Positions 8,238 to 15,544 of a stretch of 23,490 nucleotides of DNA are shown in pieces (the stretch's first letter is position 1; each line of letters begins with the position of its first letter). A model generated the notes under the pieces. It did no database searches. It was not told the origin of the DNA and saw only the letters and a list, made by a program, of their open reading frames with translations. The stretch lies in contig JAZQTM010000040.1 of assembly GCA_045630765.1 (NCBI GenBank), positions 1-23,490 on the forward strand. The letters run 5' to 3'. This stretch comes from RGIG3009 sp045630765 (GTDB lineage: Bacteria > Bacillota > Clostridia > Oscillospirales > Acutalibacteraceae). Made by a program: the position numbers and the translations under genes.

Positions 8238-9010
8238 CAGGAATTCCCCTCTCTGAGCTGTTTGTATTTCTCACGCATTTCCAAAATCTTGCCGCAGCTC
8301 ATTTTGCCTTCGGGGCAAGCACCGCTGACACACGGCGGACCCGCGTGCTTGAACAGATGCGGCGCAACCTCCAGACACAGTGCGAGCATACGGTCGGCAA
8401 GTTCACGAATCTCCCATTGAGCGCGGCTGCAGCAACGATGATGGAAGAAATTAACCAGACTGCGCGCGTTCATCGTGACGATCATTTTCGTCGTGCACGC
8501 ATTCGGTAACACGAATCGTGCGTCCTCAATCGCCTTCTTTTCGGCGGCGCGCTCCGCTGCCTTTTGCTCCATACCGGTATCGAGAAACGCTTTCAGATGT
8601 TTCTCTTTCAATAAAGCGGTCAGTTCCTCGTAATGGCGCTGATCTTCATCCATTGCCTTGCGGTAGATCGCCTCCGCCTCGGGAATCGATGCAATCTCGG
8701 GCGGCAATACGTATTCAAACTGTTTTTCCGCAACGTAGCGCTGACTCTGCACGCTGTACGACGCAATACGATGGCGGGTGATCTGTGCAAGCAACGAACG
8801 CGAAACGCCCTCAATACCAAAGGTAAAGGTGGCGTGCTCGATCGGGCTTTCGTGACCGATTTCTGCGAGCATATCCACAAAAGCAGCGGTCTTTTCTTCG
8901 GTCAAGCCTTCGCGGATTCCATCAATGGTAGAAGCCGAGTAACATAACCGCGCCGCAGACGCGATGGTATGTTCCGGAAGCGGTGTGTGCGCAATTAAAG
9001 TAACGTGCAT
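8237..9010 (-). CDS. thyX: Flavin-dependent thymidylate synthase ThyX
   Basis: Methylates dUMP to dTMP with methylene-THF and reduced FAD. The diagnostic ThyX motif RHRx7S is present as RHRIASYSVQSQR (R79, H80, R81, S89). HESPIEHATFTFGIEG precedes it and ARSLVNFFHHRCC follows. The 257-residue length fits. I chose the ATG at 9010 because AAGGAG lies 10 bases upstream; a further 30 bases of open frame upstream are not needed. It is the first gene of the long operon, driven by the promoter at 9050-9078. No thyA is seen in the window. Confidence 0.95.
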   Translation of the reverse strand: MHVTLIAHTPLPEHTIASAARLCYSASTIDGIREGLTEEKTAAFVDMLAEIGHESPIEHATFTFGIEGVSRSLLAQITRHRIASYSVQSQRYVAEKQFEYVLPPEIASIPEAEAIYRKAMDEDQRHYEELTALLKEKHLKAFLDTGMEQKAAERAAEKKAIEDARFVLPNACTTKMIVTMNARSLVNFFHHRCCSRAQWEIRELADRMLALCLEVAPHLFKHAGPPCVSGACPEGKMSCGKILEMREKYKQLREGNS

Positions 9011-9049
9011 AGCAAACACTCCTTTTTGCAAAGATAGCAATACAGATAC

Positions 9050-9078
9050 AGTATATCATATCCTATTTACTTGTTCAA
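9050..9078 (-). promoter_or_regulatory. SigA promoter of the thyX-PBP operon
   Basis: On the minus strand the -35 is TTGAAC (9078-9073) and the -10 is TATACT (9055-9050), spacer 17 bp. No terminator or comparable promoter was noticed between here and 2186, so this promoter probably drives nine genes. It lies back to back with the promoter of the plus-strand VTT gene. Confidence 0.82.
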
Positions 9079-9105
9079 GTATTTTAAAAATTTAACAGAA
9101 TCCTA

Positions 9106-9134
9106 TTGAATCGCGGCGAATATATCCGTATACT
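9106..9134 (+). promoter_or_regulatory. SigA promoter of the VTT-domain gene
   Basis: TTGAAT (9106-9111), a 17-bp spacer and TATACT (9129-9134). It settles the start of the following gene, because a TTG-initiated frame from 9106 would place the promoter inside the coding region. Confidence 0.82.
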
Positions 9135-9159
9135 AATGGTGTCGTTAGGGGGTGACCGA

Positions 9160-9858
9160 ATGGAAAAAACGCAAAAACGGCGGCGGGTGATCGCCCTTTC
9201 CTCGCTGGTTATCGTAGTGGTACTGTTTTCGTGGCTGACGTATTTTTTCAGCAAACAATTTCTCGTGTTTGATCGGTCACCCGAGGAGTTCAAAATCTTC
9301 GTGGAAGGCTACGGTTGGAAAGGACGTTTTGTGGCACTGGGGATTCAGGTGTTGCAAGTCGTCGTATCCTTGATCCCCGGCGAAGTGGTGGAAGTCGGCA
9401 TCGGTTACACGTTCGGGGCGATTGAGGGCACGCTTTTGTGCTTGACGGGAATAGCGATCGCCTCCTCACTGGTCTTTCTTTTGGTCAAGCGCCTCGGTAT
9501 TCGGCTGGTGGAACTCTTTATCAGTACCGAAAAGATCAACGAACTGCGCTTTATTAACAGCGAAAAAAAGTTGAAACGGCTGATTTTTATTCTCTTTTTC
9601 ATTCCCGGAACGCCCAAAGATCTGCTCACCTATTTCGTAGGGCTTACCCGCATCAAACTTCACGAATTTTTAATTATTTCGTTAATTGCACGCATCCCCT
9701 CGGTAGTGACGTCTACCATCGGCGGCAACCTCATTCAGCAAGAATCGTATCAGGGTGCCGTTTGGGTGTTCGTTATCACCGGTGCGGTGAGTTTGGCAGG
9801 ATTGCTCATTTACAACCGTATCGTCAGTTTCAGAAATCGCAGAAAAGCCGACGGGTGA
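9160..9858 (+). CDS. VTT/TVP38 (SNARE-associated, DedA-like) membrane protein
   Basis: Integral membrane protein of the TVP38/TMEM64 branch of the VTT superfamily. Some DedA relatives flip lipid carriers; the role of this branch in Clostridia is not settled. The 232-residue product starts at ATG 9160 with GGGGGTG eight bases upstream. After a basic tail come a helix (about 10-30), the family block VSLIPGEVVEVGIGYTFGA, a helix LLCLTGIAIASSLVFLLV, the second re-entrant block FFIPGTPKDLLTYFVGL and two C-terminal helices. It is the only complete plus-strand gene here, divergent from thyX and convergent with the radical SAM fusion gene. Confidence 0.88.
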   Translation: MEKTQKRRRVIALSSLVIVVVLFSWLTYFFSKQFLVFDRSPEEFKIFVEGYGWKGRFVALGIQVLQVVVSLIPGEVVEVGIGYTFGAIEGTLLCLTGIAIASSLVFLLVKRLGIRLVELFISTEKINELRFINSEKKLKRLIFILFFIPGTPKDLLTYFVGLTRIKLHEFLIISLIARIPSVVTSTIGGNLIQQESYQGAVWVFVITGAVSLAGLLIYNRIVSFRNRRKADG

Positions 9859-9876
9859 TTACCCGTCGGCTTTTCT
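9841..9876. terminator. Bidirectional terminator between converging genes
   Basis: A perfect 16-bp stem AGAAAAGCCGACGGGT / ACCCGTCGGCTTTTCT with a 4-base GATT loop. T-rich tracts occur on the 3' side in both directions. The plus-gene TGA (9856-9858) and the minus-gene TAA (9878-9876) both lie within or touch it, so one hairpin ends both transcripts. Confidence 0.9.
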
Positions 9877-12191
9877 TATAAAAACAATGCGCGCAACTGT
9901 TTGACCGAGTCTACGATGCTGTCGGCACCCGCCGTTTGCAATTCTTCGCGGCTGCCGTATCCGTACGTTACCGCCACCGACGACATCCCGAATTCACGCG
10001 CTCCCTCAACGTCGTATTTGCGGTCACCGATCATAACGGTTTCGCTAACGTCGGTCACCCCGACACGTTCAAGCGCATAGCGAATCACCGCCGCTTTATC
10101 GGCACGGGTTTCCGCCATATCACTGCCCGCAATGCAGGCAAAATACTCGTCCAGTCCGAAATGCTGCATCAAGCGGCAAGCGTACATTTCGGGTTTGGAG
10201 GTTGCCATAATCAGACAATATCCCGCCTGACGAGCATCTCGCAAGAAGTCGGCGATGCCTTCATATACCGCGTTTTCATACAAGCCCACATCCGCAAAAT
10301 ACACGCGGTAAATGCGGAGCGCTTCGCGTGCTTCCTCATCGTTCATACCGTAGCCTTTAAAAGTGTCCAGCAGCGGCGGACCGATATACGATAACAATTT
10401 TTGTTGATCGGTTTCTTCCATTCCGAAATGGCGAAGCGCGTACTGCACCGAACGCGTAATACCGAGCGCCGGATCGGTCAACGTACCGTCCAGATCAAAC
10501 AACAAATAACGCGTTTTTCGCGTAAGGCACTCTTCCGTGAACACAAAAAGCGGGTAGTCACCCGTCACGGGATGCGGCGCCGTATAATCGGCATAGACGA
10601 GCCGTCCGTCTACGTATGCGGTACCGCGTTTGACCGACGCGGGACGGCAATAACGATCGTCGGTATCCGCTAACCGTTTGAGCCGTTTGCGCTCGGTTTC
10701 ATTCGCACATAAACAAGGCGGTAACATCCCCGACGGATTGGTAGCGATGCGGTCACACGCCATCTGTCCGCGTAACTGCTCTGCATCCACACCACGCCAA
10801 GTGCTGCAAGCCGCATACAACCGTTCGGTATACGTGTCCAACGACACGCGCTCGTGCGGCAGAGAGTCGCCGAGCCGCTCAAACAAGACAAAAGGACTCT
10901 CCCCCGTCGCCTGTAACAGATACGCCAACGTACGGCGGAAACGACCGCTGTTATACACTTTGTCCAGCACGTTCTCGACACGGTGCAACCGTTCAAGATC
11001 GCATTCGCTCATCCACGGGGTACGAGTCACCTCGTACGGCGGCTTTTTCGAATATTCACACGGATAGTCGGCGGGATTTTCACGCATCGGCGCACCGTAT
11101 AAGAGTTTTAGAAAGCCGAGTTGCAGCATATGCGGTGACAAGGCATACGCGGCGTTAAAACTTTCGGCAAAGGTAGCGATATCTTCCCGCGGCAAGCCCG
11201 CGATCAGGTCGATATGCACGTGAACGGTGCGACACGCGAGCAAGCGGCGAACGTTACGGGAAAGCCGCTCGATATCCGTTTTTCGGGCAATCGCCGCGAG
11301 CGTCGGCTCGTGAAACGATTGAATACCGATCTCCAACTGGAACAGACCCGCGGGGGCTTCGGATAATTCTACCAGCGTTTCTTCGTCCAACAGATCGCCC
11401 GCCACCTCAAAGTGGAAACACACGTCACGCGGAATGTCGGTGCCGTAATGCGCGCGAATAAAGCGGATGATGGCAAGCGCGCGCTTGCGGTCGGCATTGA
11501 ACGTGCGGTCGACGAATTTGACGGTTTTGGTGCCACTGTTCGCCAGTAACAAAATCTCACTTTGTGCGCGTTCAAGCGGGTAATACCGCACCCCACCGCA
11601 ACGTCCCGACAGACAAAACGCGCAAGAAAACGGGCAACCGCGAGAGGTTTCCAGATACGCAATGCGACCGTTTAAGGTGGACATATATTCCGCGCAATAG
11701 GGGCTTGGCGGCAATTCGTTCGTCACGTACGGTTCGCTTTCCGTCACCGTTTCGCCGTTTCGGTAACAAAGTCCCGGTACACTGTCAAGCGACGAGCCGT
11801 CTTCCAGCGCCGTCAAGAGCATGGCAAAGGGGCACTCGCCCTCGCCCGATAACACGAAATCTACTGACGGCTCGGTTTTGAGTAATTCACCCGCGCGATA
11901 ACTGACCTCGGGACCGCCTAAAACGACAACGAGCCCCGGGACCGCCCGTTTCAAACGGGCGGTCAACCGGAGCACCGCTTCTATGTTCCAAATATAGCAC
12001 GAGAAACTCACGACCTGCGGAGTTTTCGCTATGATACGGGCAAAGACCGCGTCGAGGGATTCGTTGATCGTTCCCTCCACCACTTCGGCATCCACCGACG
12101 GCGCGTACGCGCGCACACCGGCAAGCAGGCACCACGGCGCCAGCGTAGAATGGATATACTTGGAATTCATTCCACAGATCACTGCGCGCAT
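9876..12191 (-). CDS. B12-binding radical SAM protein fused to a HAD-family phosphatase
   Basis: A 771-residue two-enzyme fusion. Residues about 1-140 look like a cobalamin-binding Rossmann domain (VVSFSCYIWNIEAV, VVLGGPEVSYRA, FVLSGEGE). Residues about 175-400 are a radical SAM barrel with the 4Fe-4S motif CPFSCAFC (C186, C190, C193). Residues about 400-556 resemble the DUF4080 C-terminal domain found in this B12-radical SAM subgroup. From residue 561 an intact HAD phosphatase follows, Gph/5'-nucleotidase-like: DLDGT (D566, D568), motif II ATS (T664), motif III Lys (about K699), motif IV GDRKYD (D723). The start ATG at 12191 has AAGGAGG in front. The frame is continuous. Substrates are unknown. 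Confidence 0.9.
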   Translation of the reverse strand: MRAVICGMNSKYIHSTLAPWCLLAGVRAYAPSVDAEVVEGTINESLDAVFARIIAKTPQVVSFSCYIWNIEAVLRLTARLKRAVPGLVVVLGGPEVSYRAGELLKTEPSVDFVLSGEGECPFAMLLTALEDGSSLDSVPGLCYRNGETVTESEPYVTNELPPSPYCAEYMSTLNGRIAYLETSRGCPFSCAFCLSGRCGGVRYYPLERAQSEILLLANSGTKTVKFVDRTFNADRKRALAIIRFIRAHYGTDIPRDVCFHFEVAGDLLDEETLVELSEAPAGLFQLEIGIQSFHEPTLAAIARKTDIERLSRNVRRLLACRTVHVHIDLIAGLPREDIATFAESFNAAYALSPHMLQLGFLKLLYGAPMRENPADYPCEYSKKPPYEVTRTPWMSECDLERLHRVENVLDKVYNSGRFRRTLAYLLQATGESPFVLFERLGDSLPHERVSLDTYTERLYAACSTWRGVDAEQLRGQMACDRIATNPSGMLPPCLCANETERKRLKRLADTDDRYCRPASVKRGTAYVDGRLVYADYTAPHPVTGDYPLFVFTEECLTRKTRYLLFDLDGTLTDPALGITRSVQYALRHFGMEETDQQKLLSYIGPPLLDTFKGYGMNDEEAREALRIYRVYFADVGLYENAVYEGIADFLRDARQAGYCLIMATSKPEMYACRLMQHFGLDEYFACIAGSDMAETRADKAAVIRYALERVGVTDVSETVMIGDRKYDVEGAREFGMSSVAVTYGYGSREELQTAGADSIVDSVKQLRALFL

Positions 12192-12207
12192 CGGTCTGCC
12201 TCCTTCG

Positions 12208-12237
12208 TTTCGTATGACACCATTGTATCATACGAAA
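12208..12237. repeat. 10-bp inverted repeat over the promoter of the radical SAM fusion gene
   Basis: TTTCGTATGA (12208-12217) and TCATACGAAA (12228-12237) are perfect inverted arms with a 10-bp spacer. The repeat covers the -10 and the predicted transcription start, the usual place for a repressor operator. It could also be a 5' RNA hairpin. The binding protein is unknown. Confidence 0.6.
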
Positions 12238-12250
12238 TGGAGCCCGACAA
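12222..12250 (-). promoter_or_regulatory. Promoter of the radical SAM fusion gene
   Basis: On the minus strand the -35 is TTGTCG (12250-12245) and the -10 is TACAAT (12227-12222), spacer 17 bp, in the gap after the TIM-barrel gene. It is a moderate vegetative match, overlapped by the inverted repeat. Confidence 0.6.
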
Positions 12251-12262
12251 GTGTTTTGTTTC

Positions 12263-13114
12263 TTATTTTGCGGCTCGCTCGCTTGCCCACTCGTCAAACA
12301 ACCGGGCATTTTCGGTGATCTGATCGCCATCCTTCTGGAAAGCGCCAACAACACCCATATCGTTGGGTTTAAGCGACGAGAAAACCTCTTCGTAAACGCC
12401 CTTGATCGTCTGACGGATCTCTTCGGGCGTCTTGTCGTAAAACATCTGACCGCCTGCGAACAGTTTGAAAGCGAGGATCGGTTTATCCACTGCTTTGAGC
12501 GTTTCCAGCATAATGGGACGATCTTTCGGGAAGAACGTAAGCGTATCTTTGGTTTTACCGGTTAAGAAGCCGCTCGGTTCACCCTCACGTCCGTGACGAC
12601 CGTTTTGCATACAAGCCATATAGAAGTCCACGTTCCAACCCTCGCGTTCACAGGTTTCGATAACATCGGGGCGGTGGGTACCCAGTCCAACCGGAACGCC
12701 CATAAAACGATACTGCTCAAGTCTTGATTTTATCTGCTCAACTCCACCGGTTTCAAAGAGATAGTCGGTGGTCGTTCCCTGATGGTAAATACCAATCGGG
12801 TCAAGCGTCATCATATCACGCATACTGACGTTCTGGTCCATCGGCATAAACGGCTGGAAGATGAACTGCAACTTTCCGCCCGCTCTGCGATATTCCTGAA
12901 GCACGCGAATCATAAACGGATCTGCCAAGGGGAGCATGGTGTTGTAACCGTTTTCCTCCATCTTGAACAGCGCTTCCAAAATACGCTCTACCGTGTAGTA
13001 CTCTTTCATTTCCTGTCCGGTATGAACGTACGTGATGTAGGAATGTCCGCTCATGGAATTATCGCCCATAATCAGCTTAGAAACCTTATGTCCGAAAAAA
13101 TCAACGTATTGCAT
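12263..13114 (-). CDS. Conserved protein of unknown function, TIM-barrel-like
   Basis: I do not recognise a characterised family. The 283-residue protein begins MQYVDFFGHKVSKLIMGDNS. Alternating strand-helix spacing, with LQFIFQPFMPMD, GVPVGLGTHRPDVIETC, VDFYMACMQNGR and KPILAFKLFAGG, suggests a beta/alpha barrel loosely like aldo/keto reductases. I could not find the full Asp-Tyr-Lys-His catalytic tetrad of that family. There is no signal peptide, so it is cytoplasmic. The ATG at 13114 follows AAAGGAGAACGACT, a good ribosome site. It lies just downstream of an AraC regulator and near rhamnose mutarotase, so a sugar-related role is possible, by context only. Confidence 0.72.
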   Translation of the reverse strand: MQYVDFFGHKVSKLIMGDNSMSGHSYITYVHTGQEMKEYYTVERILEALFKMEENGYNTMLPLADPFMIRVLQEYRRAGGKLQFIFQPFMPMDQNVSMRDMMTLDPIGIYHQGTTTDYLFETGGVEQIKSRLEQYRFMGVPVGLGTHRPDVIETCEREGWNVDFYMACMQNGRHGREGEPSGFLTGKTKDTLTFFPKDRPIMLETLKAVDKPILAFKLFAGGQMFYDKTPEEIRQTIKGVYEEVFSSLKPNDMGVVGAFQKDGDQITENARLFDEWASERAAK

Positions 13115-13152
13115 AGTCGTTCTCCTTTCAAATCAAGGGTTTATCTAAGCAT

Positions 13153-13158
13153 ATTGTA
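13153..13158 (-). promoter_or_regulatory. Possible -10 element of the TIM-barrel gene
   Basis: TACAAT on the minus strand, 39 bases before the start codon. No good -35 lies at 16-18 bp; the nearest candidate, TTGCTA, is 21 bp away. A weak -35 would fit activator-dependent expression, and the neighbouring AraC protein is the obvious candidate. This is tentative. Confidence 0.35.
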
Positions 13159-13213
13159 CTTTTTTAAAAGAAAAAACTCTAGCAAATATGACTAAAAAGG
13201 TGGCAAAATCCGC

Positions 13214-13247
13214 CAAAAAAATCCGCCCTTTCCAAAAAAGGGCGGAT
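13214..13247 (-). terminator. Intrinsic terminator of the AraC gene
   Basis: On the minus strand ATCCGCCCTTT (13247-13237) pairs with AAAGGGCGGAT (13231-13221) around a 5-base loop. It is followed by a run of T, and starts 11 bases after the stop codon. Confidence 0.9.
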
Positions 13248-13257
13248 GCTGTATGAA

Positions 13258-14052
13258 TTACTCTTTAAAATACTCCGACGGTGCCATTCCCATATAGTTT
13301 TTATATGCCTGATTGAACGTGCGAACATTACCAAATCCGCTTTCCAAGGCAGCCCGCGTGATGGGAATACCCTGCTTAATAAGACTGTTCGCCTTCTTAA
13401 TGCGAAGATCGTTGATGTATTCGTGAACACCTTGTCCCGCGTATTTTCTGAAAACGTTCGTCATATTACTGCGCGAAATATACAAGGCATCGGCAATGGA
13501 GGAAAGCGTTAAATTTTCCGCGAAATGCTCGTTGACGTACTTGATGATCTCAAAGAACTGATCGCGCTTTTTATCAACGGCGACGGTCTCACAAGCGAAA
13601 CGGCTTTGCAACAGCAAGTAGAAAGAAGCAATCAGGCTTTGAAGATAAAAGAACCGATTGGCGTCCGGCTGTTCCTGCTCTTGCGTTATCAGATCAAAAA
13701 GCGCGGTTAATTTCGCAAAAAATTCAGGATCACGCTGTTGCTCCTCATAGGTGATGTGCGTTTTTAACGGCTTGACACTCTCACCGAAATGCAACAGTAT
13801 TTTCATACGAAACTGCATAATCGTAATCTCTGAATTTTCCTCGGGTACAATAAACTGATGCGCCGCGTAAGCCGGGATGGCTATGATATCCCCCTCGTGC
13901 GCTTCGTAAATATAACCGTCTACACGAAACGTGCAAGGTCTTTTCAAAACACGACACAATTCGTACTTCTCGTGCCAATGAAAGCGGCCGGTAGTAAAAA
14001 GTTCGGTGCAAGAACGAGCTTCATTTTTCGGAATTTCTTGTTTTGATCCCAT
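13258..14052 (-). CDS. AraC-family transcriptional regulator
   Basis: Predicted DNA-binding regulator of 264 residues. The N-terminal cupin-like sensor contains FHWHEKYELCRVL and HEGDIIAIPAYAAHQF. The C-terminal AraC domain has two helix-turn-helix units: LTLSSIADALYISRSNMTNV, and then ITRAALESGFGNVRTFNQAY ending MGMAPSEYF. I chose the ATG at 14052, because the earlier ATG at 14085 overlaps the -10 of the promoter. The architecture is typical of sugar-responsive regulators. Likely targets are the adjacent TIM-barrel gene or genes outside the window; the effector is unknown. Confidence 0.93.
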   Translation of the reverse strand: MGSKQEIPKNEARSCTELFTTGRFHWHEKYELCRVLKRPCTFRVDGYIYEAHEGDIIAIPAYAAHQFIVPEENSEITIMQFRMKILLHFGESVKPLKTHITYEEQQRDPEFFAKLTALFDLITQEQEQPDANRFFYLQSLIASFYLLLQSRFACETVAVDKKRDQFFEIIKYVNEHFAENLTLSSIADALYISRSNMTNVFRKYAGQGVHEYINDLRIKKANSLIKQGIPITRAALESGFGNVRTFNQAYKNYMGMAPSEYFKE

Positions 14053-14083
14053 CTTCCCGCCCCCGTATGTCAGCGTTACCTTC

Positions 14084-14111
14084 ATTATAGCCTCGCACCG
14101 TTTGATGTCAA
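14084..14111 (-). promoter_or_regulatory. SigA promoter of the AraC gene
   Basis: On the minus strand TTGACA (14111-14106), a 16-bp spacer and TATAAT (14089-14084). Both hexamers are perfect. The -10 overlaps the upstream in-frame ATG at 14085, which rules that start out. Confidence 0.85.
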
Positions 14112-14174
14112 TAACATTTTAAGAAAAAATGACTCGGATTTAAGATAAAACGGCTTGAACTTTCCCTTATAACC

Positions 14175-14198
14175 AAAAGCAGACGGTTACCCGTCTGC
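14175..14198 (-). terminator. Terminator of the rhamnose mutarotase gene
   Basis: On the minus strand GCAGACGG pairs with CCGTCTGC (14198-14191 and 14186-14179) around a 4-base loop, followed by TTTTGG. The stem is short and the T tract modest. It lies 17 bases after the stop codon. Confidence 0.75.
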
Positions 14199-14214
14199 AA
14201 AAAGTTCAACTATT

Positions 14215-14532
14215 TTAATCCAATTCAAAGACTTTTATCAGTTTCGGTTGTGCGCCTGTCACAGGATCCATTTCCATAACCATAACGTCTTTCATATAGT
14301 CGTTCCATTTGTCAACGACAGGGCTTTCTGCTTGGATTTTTGAAGAAAACTCTACACCCTTTTCGCACTCGTAATAGCCGAACAGTTCGTTTCCAACGTT
14401 CCAAATGGTATAATTGCAAATTCCTGCGCTTTTGAGCACCTCCACCAATTCCGGCCAAATTTCATCGTGCCTTTTGCAATATTCCTCAAAGCAGCCGTCT
14501 TTGATAATAGCTTTCCATGCGTATTTTTCCAT
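14215..14532 (-). CDS. rhaM: L-rhamnose mutarotase
   Basis: Interconverts alpha and beta anomers of L-rhamnose before isomerisation. The 105-residue length is that of RhaM. Tyr18 and His22 in EEYCKRHDEIWPEL sit at the same positions as in E. coli RhaM. NYTIWNVGNELFGYYE and the WNDYMKDVM segment also match. E. coli has two adjacent Trp in the last segment; here the second is Asn. The ATG at 14532 has GAGG upstream. It stands alone between its own promoter and terminator, with no rhaA, rhaB or rhaD in the window. A relative acting on another sugar is possible. Confidence 0.88.
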   Translation of the reverse strand: MEKYAWKAIIKDGCFEEYCKRHDEIWPELVEVLKSAGICNYTIWNVGNELFGYYECEKGVEFSSKIQAESPVVDKWNDYMKDVMVMEMDPVTGAQPKLIKVFELD

Positions 14533-14583
14533 CGTAAAACCTCATTTCACAGTCGTTTTAAATTCGTCATCAAATTATAAAAT

Positions 14584-14612
14584 ATAGTAGACGTTTTTCG
14601 GTGTTCTGTCAA
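14584..14612 (-). promoter_or_regulatory. Promoter of rhaM
   Basis: On the minus strand TTGACA (14612-14607), a 17-bp spacer and TACTAT (14589-14584), with a leader of about 50 bases before the start codon. Confidence 0.8.
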
Positions 14613-14639
14613 GTCAATCTTGGGCAAAGATTTGATAGT

Positions 14640-14676
14640 AAAAAGAGCAGATGGGTAATCCCCATCTGCTCTTTTT
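14640..14676 (-). terminator. Terminator of the cotJ operon
   Basis: Arms 14640-14655 and 14661-14676 are perfect 16-bp complements (AAAAAGAGCAGATGGG on minus) with a 5-base loop. The stem ends in a T run, just after the cotJC stop. Confidence 0.9.
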
Positions 14677-14679
14677 ATT

Positions 14680-15288
14680 TTACTTCCCGCAGTTTTTATC
14701 GAAAGACGGGTTGCAGGCGTAGAAGTTTTTGCTGTTCAAGCGATCGGTTGCGAGGCGCAACCCTTCACCGAAGCGCTGATAGTGCACGATCTCGCGCTCA
14801 CGTAAGAATTTGAGCGGATCGCGGACATCGGGATCGTCGATGAGGCGCAACAGGTTGTCGTAGGTGGTACGTGCTTTTTGCTCTGCCGCCAAATCCTCGT
14901 GCAGGTCGGTCAGCACGTCACCTTTGACGCCGATATACTCGGCGCGCCACGGCAAGCTCGACGCGGCGATGGGATAGACGCCCGTGGTATGATCCACAAA
15001 GTACTTATCAAAACCGGATTTCACGATCTCGTCCTTCGAGAGATTGCGTGTGAGTTGATAGACCATCGCGCTGATCATTTCCATATGAGCAAGTTCTTCC
15101 GTTCCGACATCGGTCAGGATGCCTTTGAGTTCGTCGTACGGCATCGAATACCGTTGCGACAGGTATCGCATGGATGCACCGAGTTCACCGTCGGGACCGC
15201 CGTACTGCGAAATGATGATCTGTGCATATTTCGGGTTAGGGTTGGCGATCTTGACGGGGTATTGCAGTTTCTTCTCATACTGCCACAT
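14680..15288 (-). CDS. cotJC: Spore coat protein CotJC (manganese-catalase family)
   Basis: Component of the inner spore coat in Bacillus and Clostridia, with the four-helix fold of Mn-catalases. The 202-residue protein opens MWQYEKKLQYPVKIANPNPK, typical of CotJC. The metal-ligand helices are visible as DVGTEELAHMEM, HEDLAAEQKAR and REREIVHYQRFGE. I chose the ATG at 15288 because AGGGGG lies eight bases upstream; the longer frame to 15348 runs into cotJB. The cotJB stop overlaps this start by 14 bases. It ends the cotJABC operon, expected to be expressed in the mother cell during sporulation. Confidence 0.95.
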   Translation of the reverse strand: MWQYEKKLQYPVKIANPNPKYAQIIISQYGGPDGELGASMRYLSQRYSMPYDELKGILTDVGTEELAHMEMISAMVYQLTRNLSKDEIVKSGFDKYFVDHTTGVYPIAASSLPWRAEYIGVKGDVLTDLHEDLAAEQKARTTYDNLLRLIDDPDVRDPLKFLREREIVHYQRFGEGLRLATDRLNSKNFYACNPSFDKNCGK

Positions 15289-15544
15289 TGCCGTTCCCCC
15301 TCTCGTATTCCCACGGCCACGGACCGCAGATCCATTTCCAGTCGTCACCGCAAACGTCGGTATTGGTTACGATATACGGGCCATATTGACGTTCGTATTC
15401 CGCAACCAATTCGGCGCGTTTTGCCTGCAACTCCTGACGCTTTTTAAGGGCGGCGGTGTCACAAGGATGGGTGTCCAGATACAGCCCCATTTCCAGAATT
15501 GCAAAATCGTACGCGTGAATACAGCGTGCTAATTTATATGCCAC
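15275..15544 (-). CDS. cotJB: Spore coat protein CotJB
   Basis: Small spore-coat protein needed with CotJA for CotJC assembly in Bacillus. The 89-residue product starts MAYKLARCIHAYDFAILEMG and keeps YLDTHPCDTAALKKRQ, YERQYGPYIV and the Trp-rich tail WKWICGPWPWEYE. The start is a GTG at 15544, with GGAGGAGG eight bases upstream inside the end of cotJA. A much longer open frame to 15793 is only the cotJA region in another phase. It overlaps cotJA by 11 bases and cotJC by 14 bases, so the three are probably translated as a coupled unit. Confidence 0.92.
   Translation of the reverse strand: MAYKLARCIHAYDFAILEMGLYLDTHPCDTAALKKRQELQAKRAELVAEYERQYGPYIVTNTDVCGDDWKWICGPWPWEYERGNGNVAV

Noticed and set aside
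7635..8420. 261-codon plus-strand open frame opposite tmk and thyX
   Set aside because: It is antisense to two firmly identified genes, has no family features, and no ribosome site or promoter.
9106..9159. TTG start at 9106 for the VTT-domain gene
   Set aside because: The promoter hexamers (9106-9111 and 9129-9134) would fall inside the coding region; ATG 9160 has a good ribosome site.
13186..13215. Second small hairpin downstream of the AraC terminator
   Set aside because: Only a 4-bp stem (TGGC/GCCA); it can be explained by the A/T-rich spacer and adds nothing to the strong terminator next to it.
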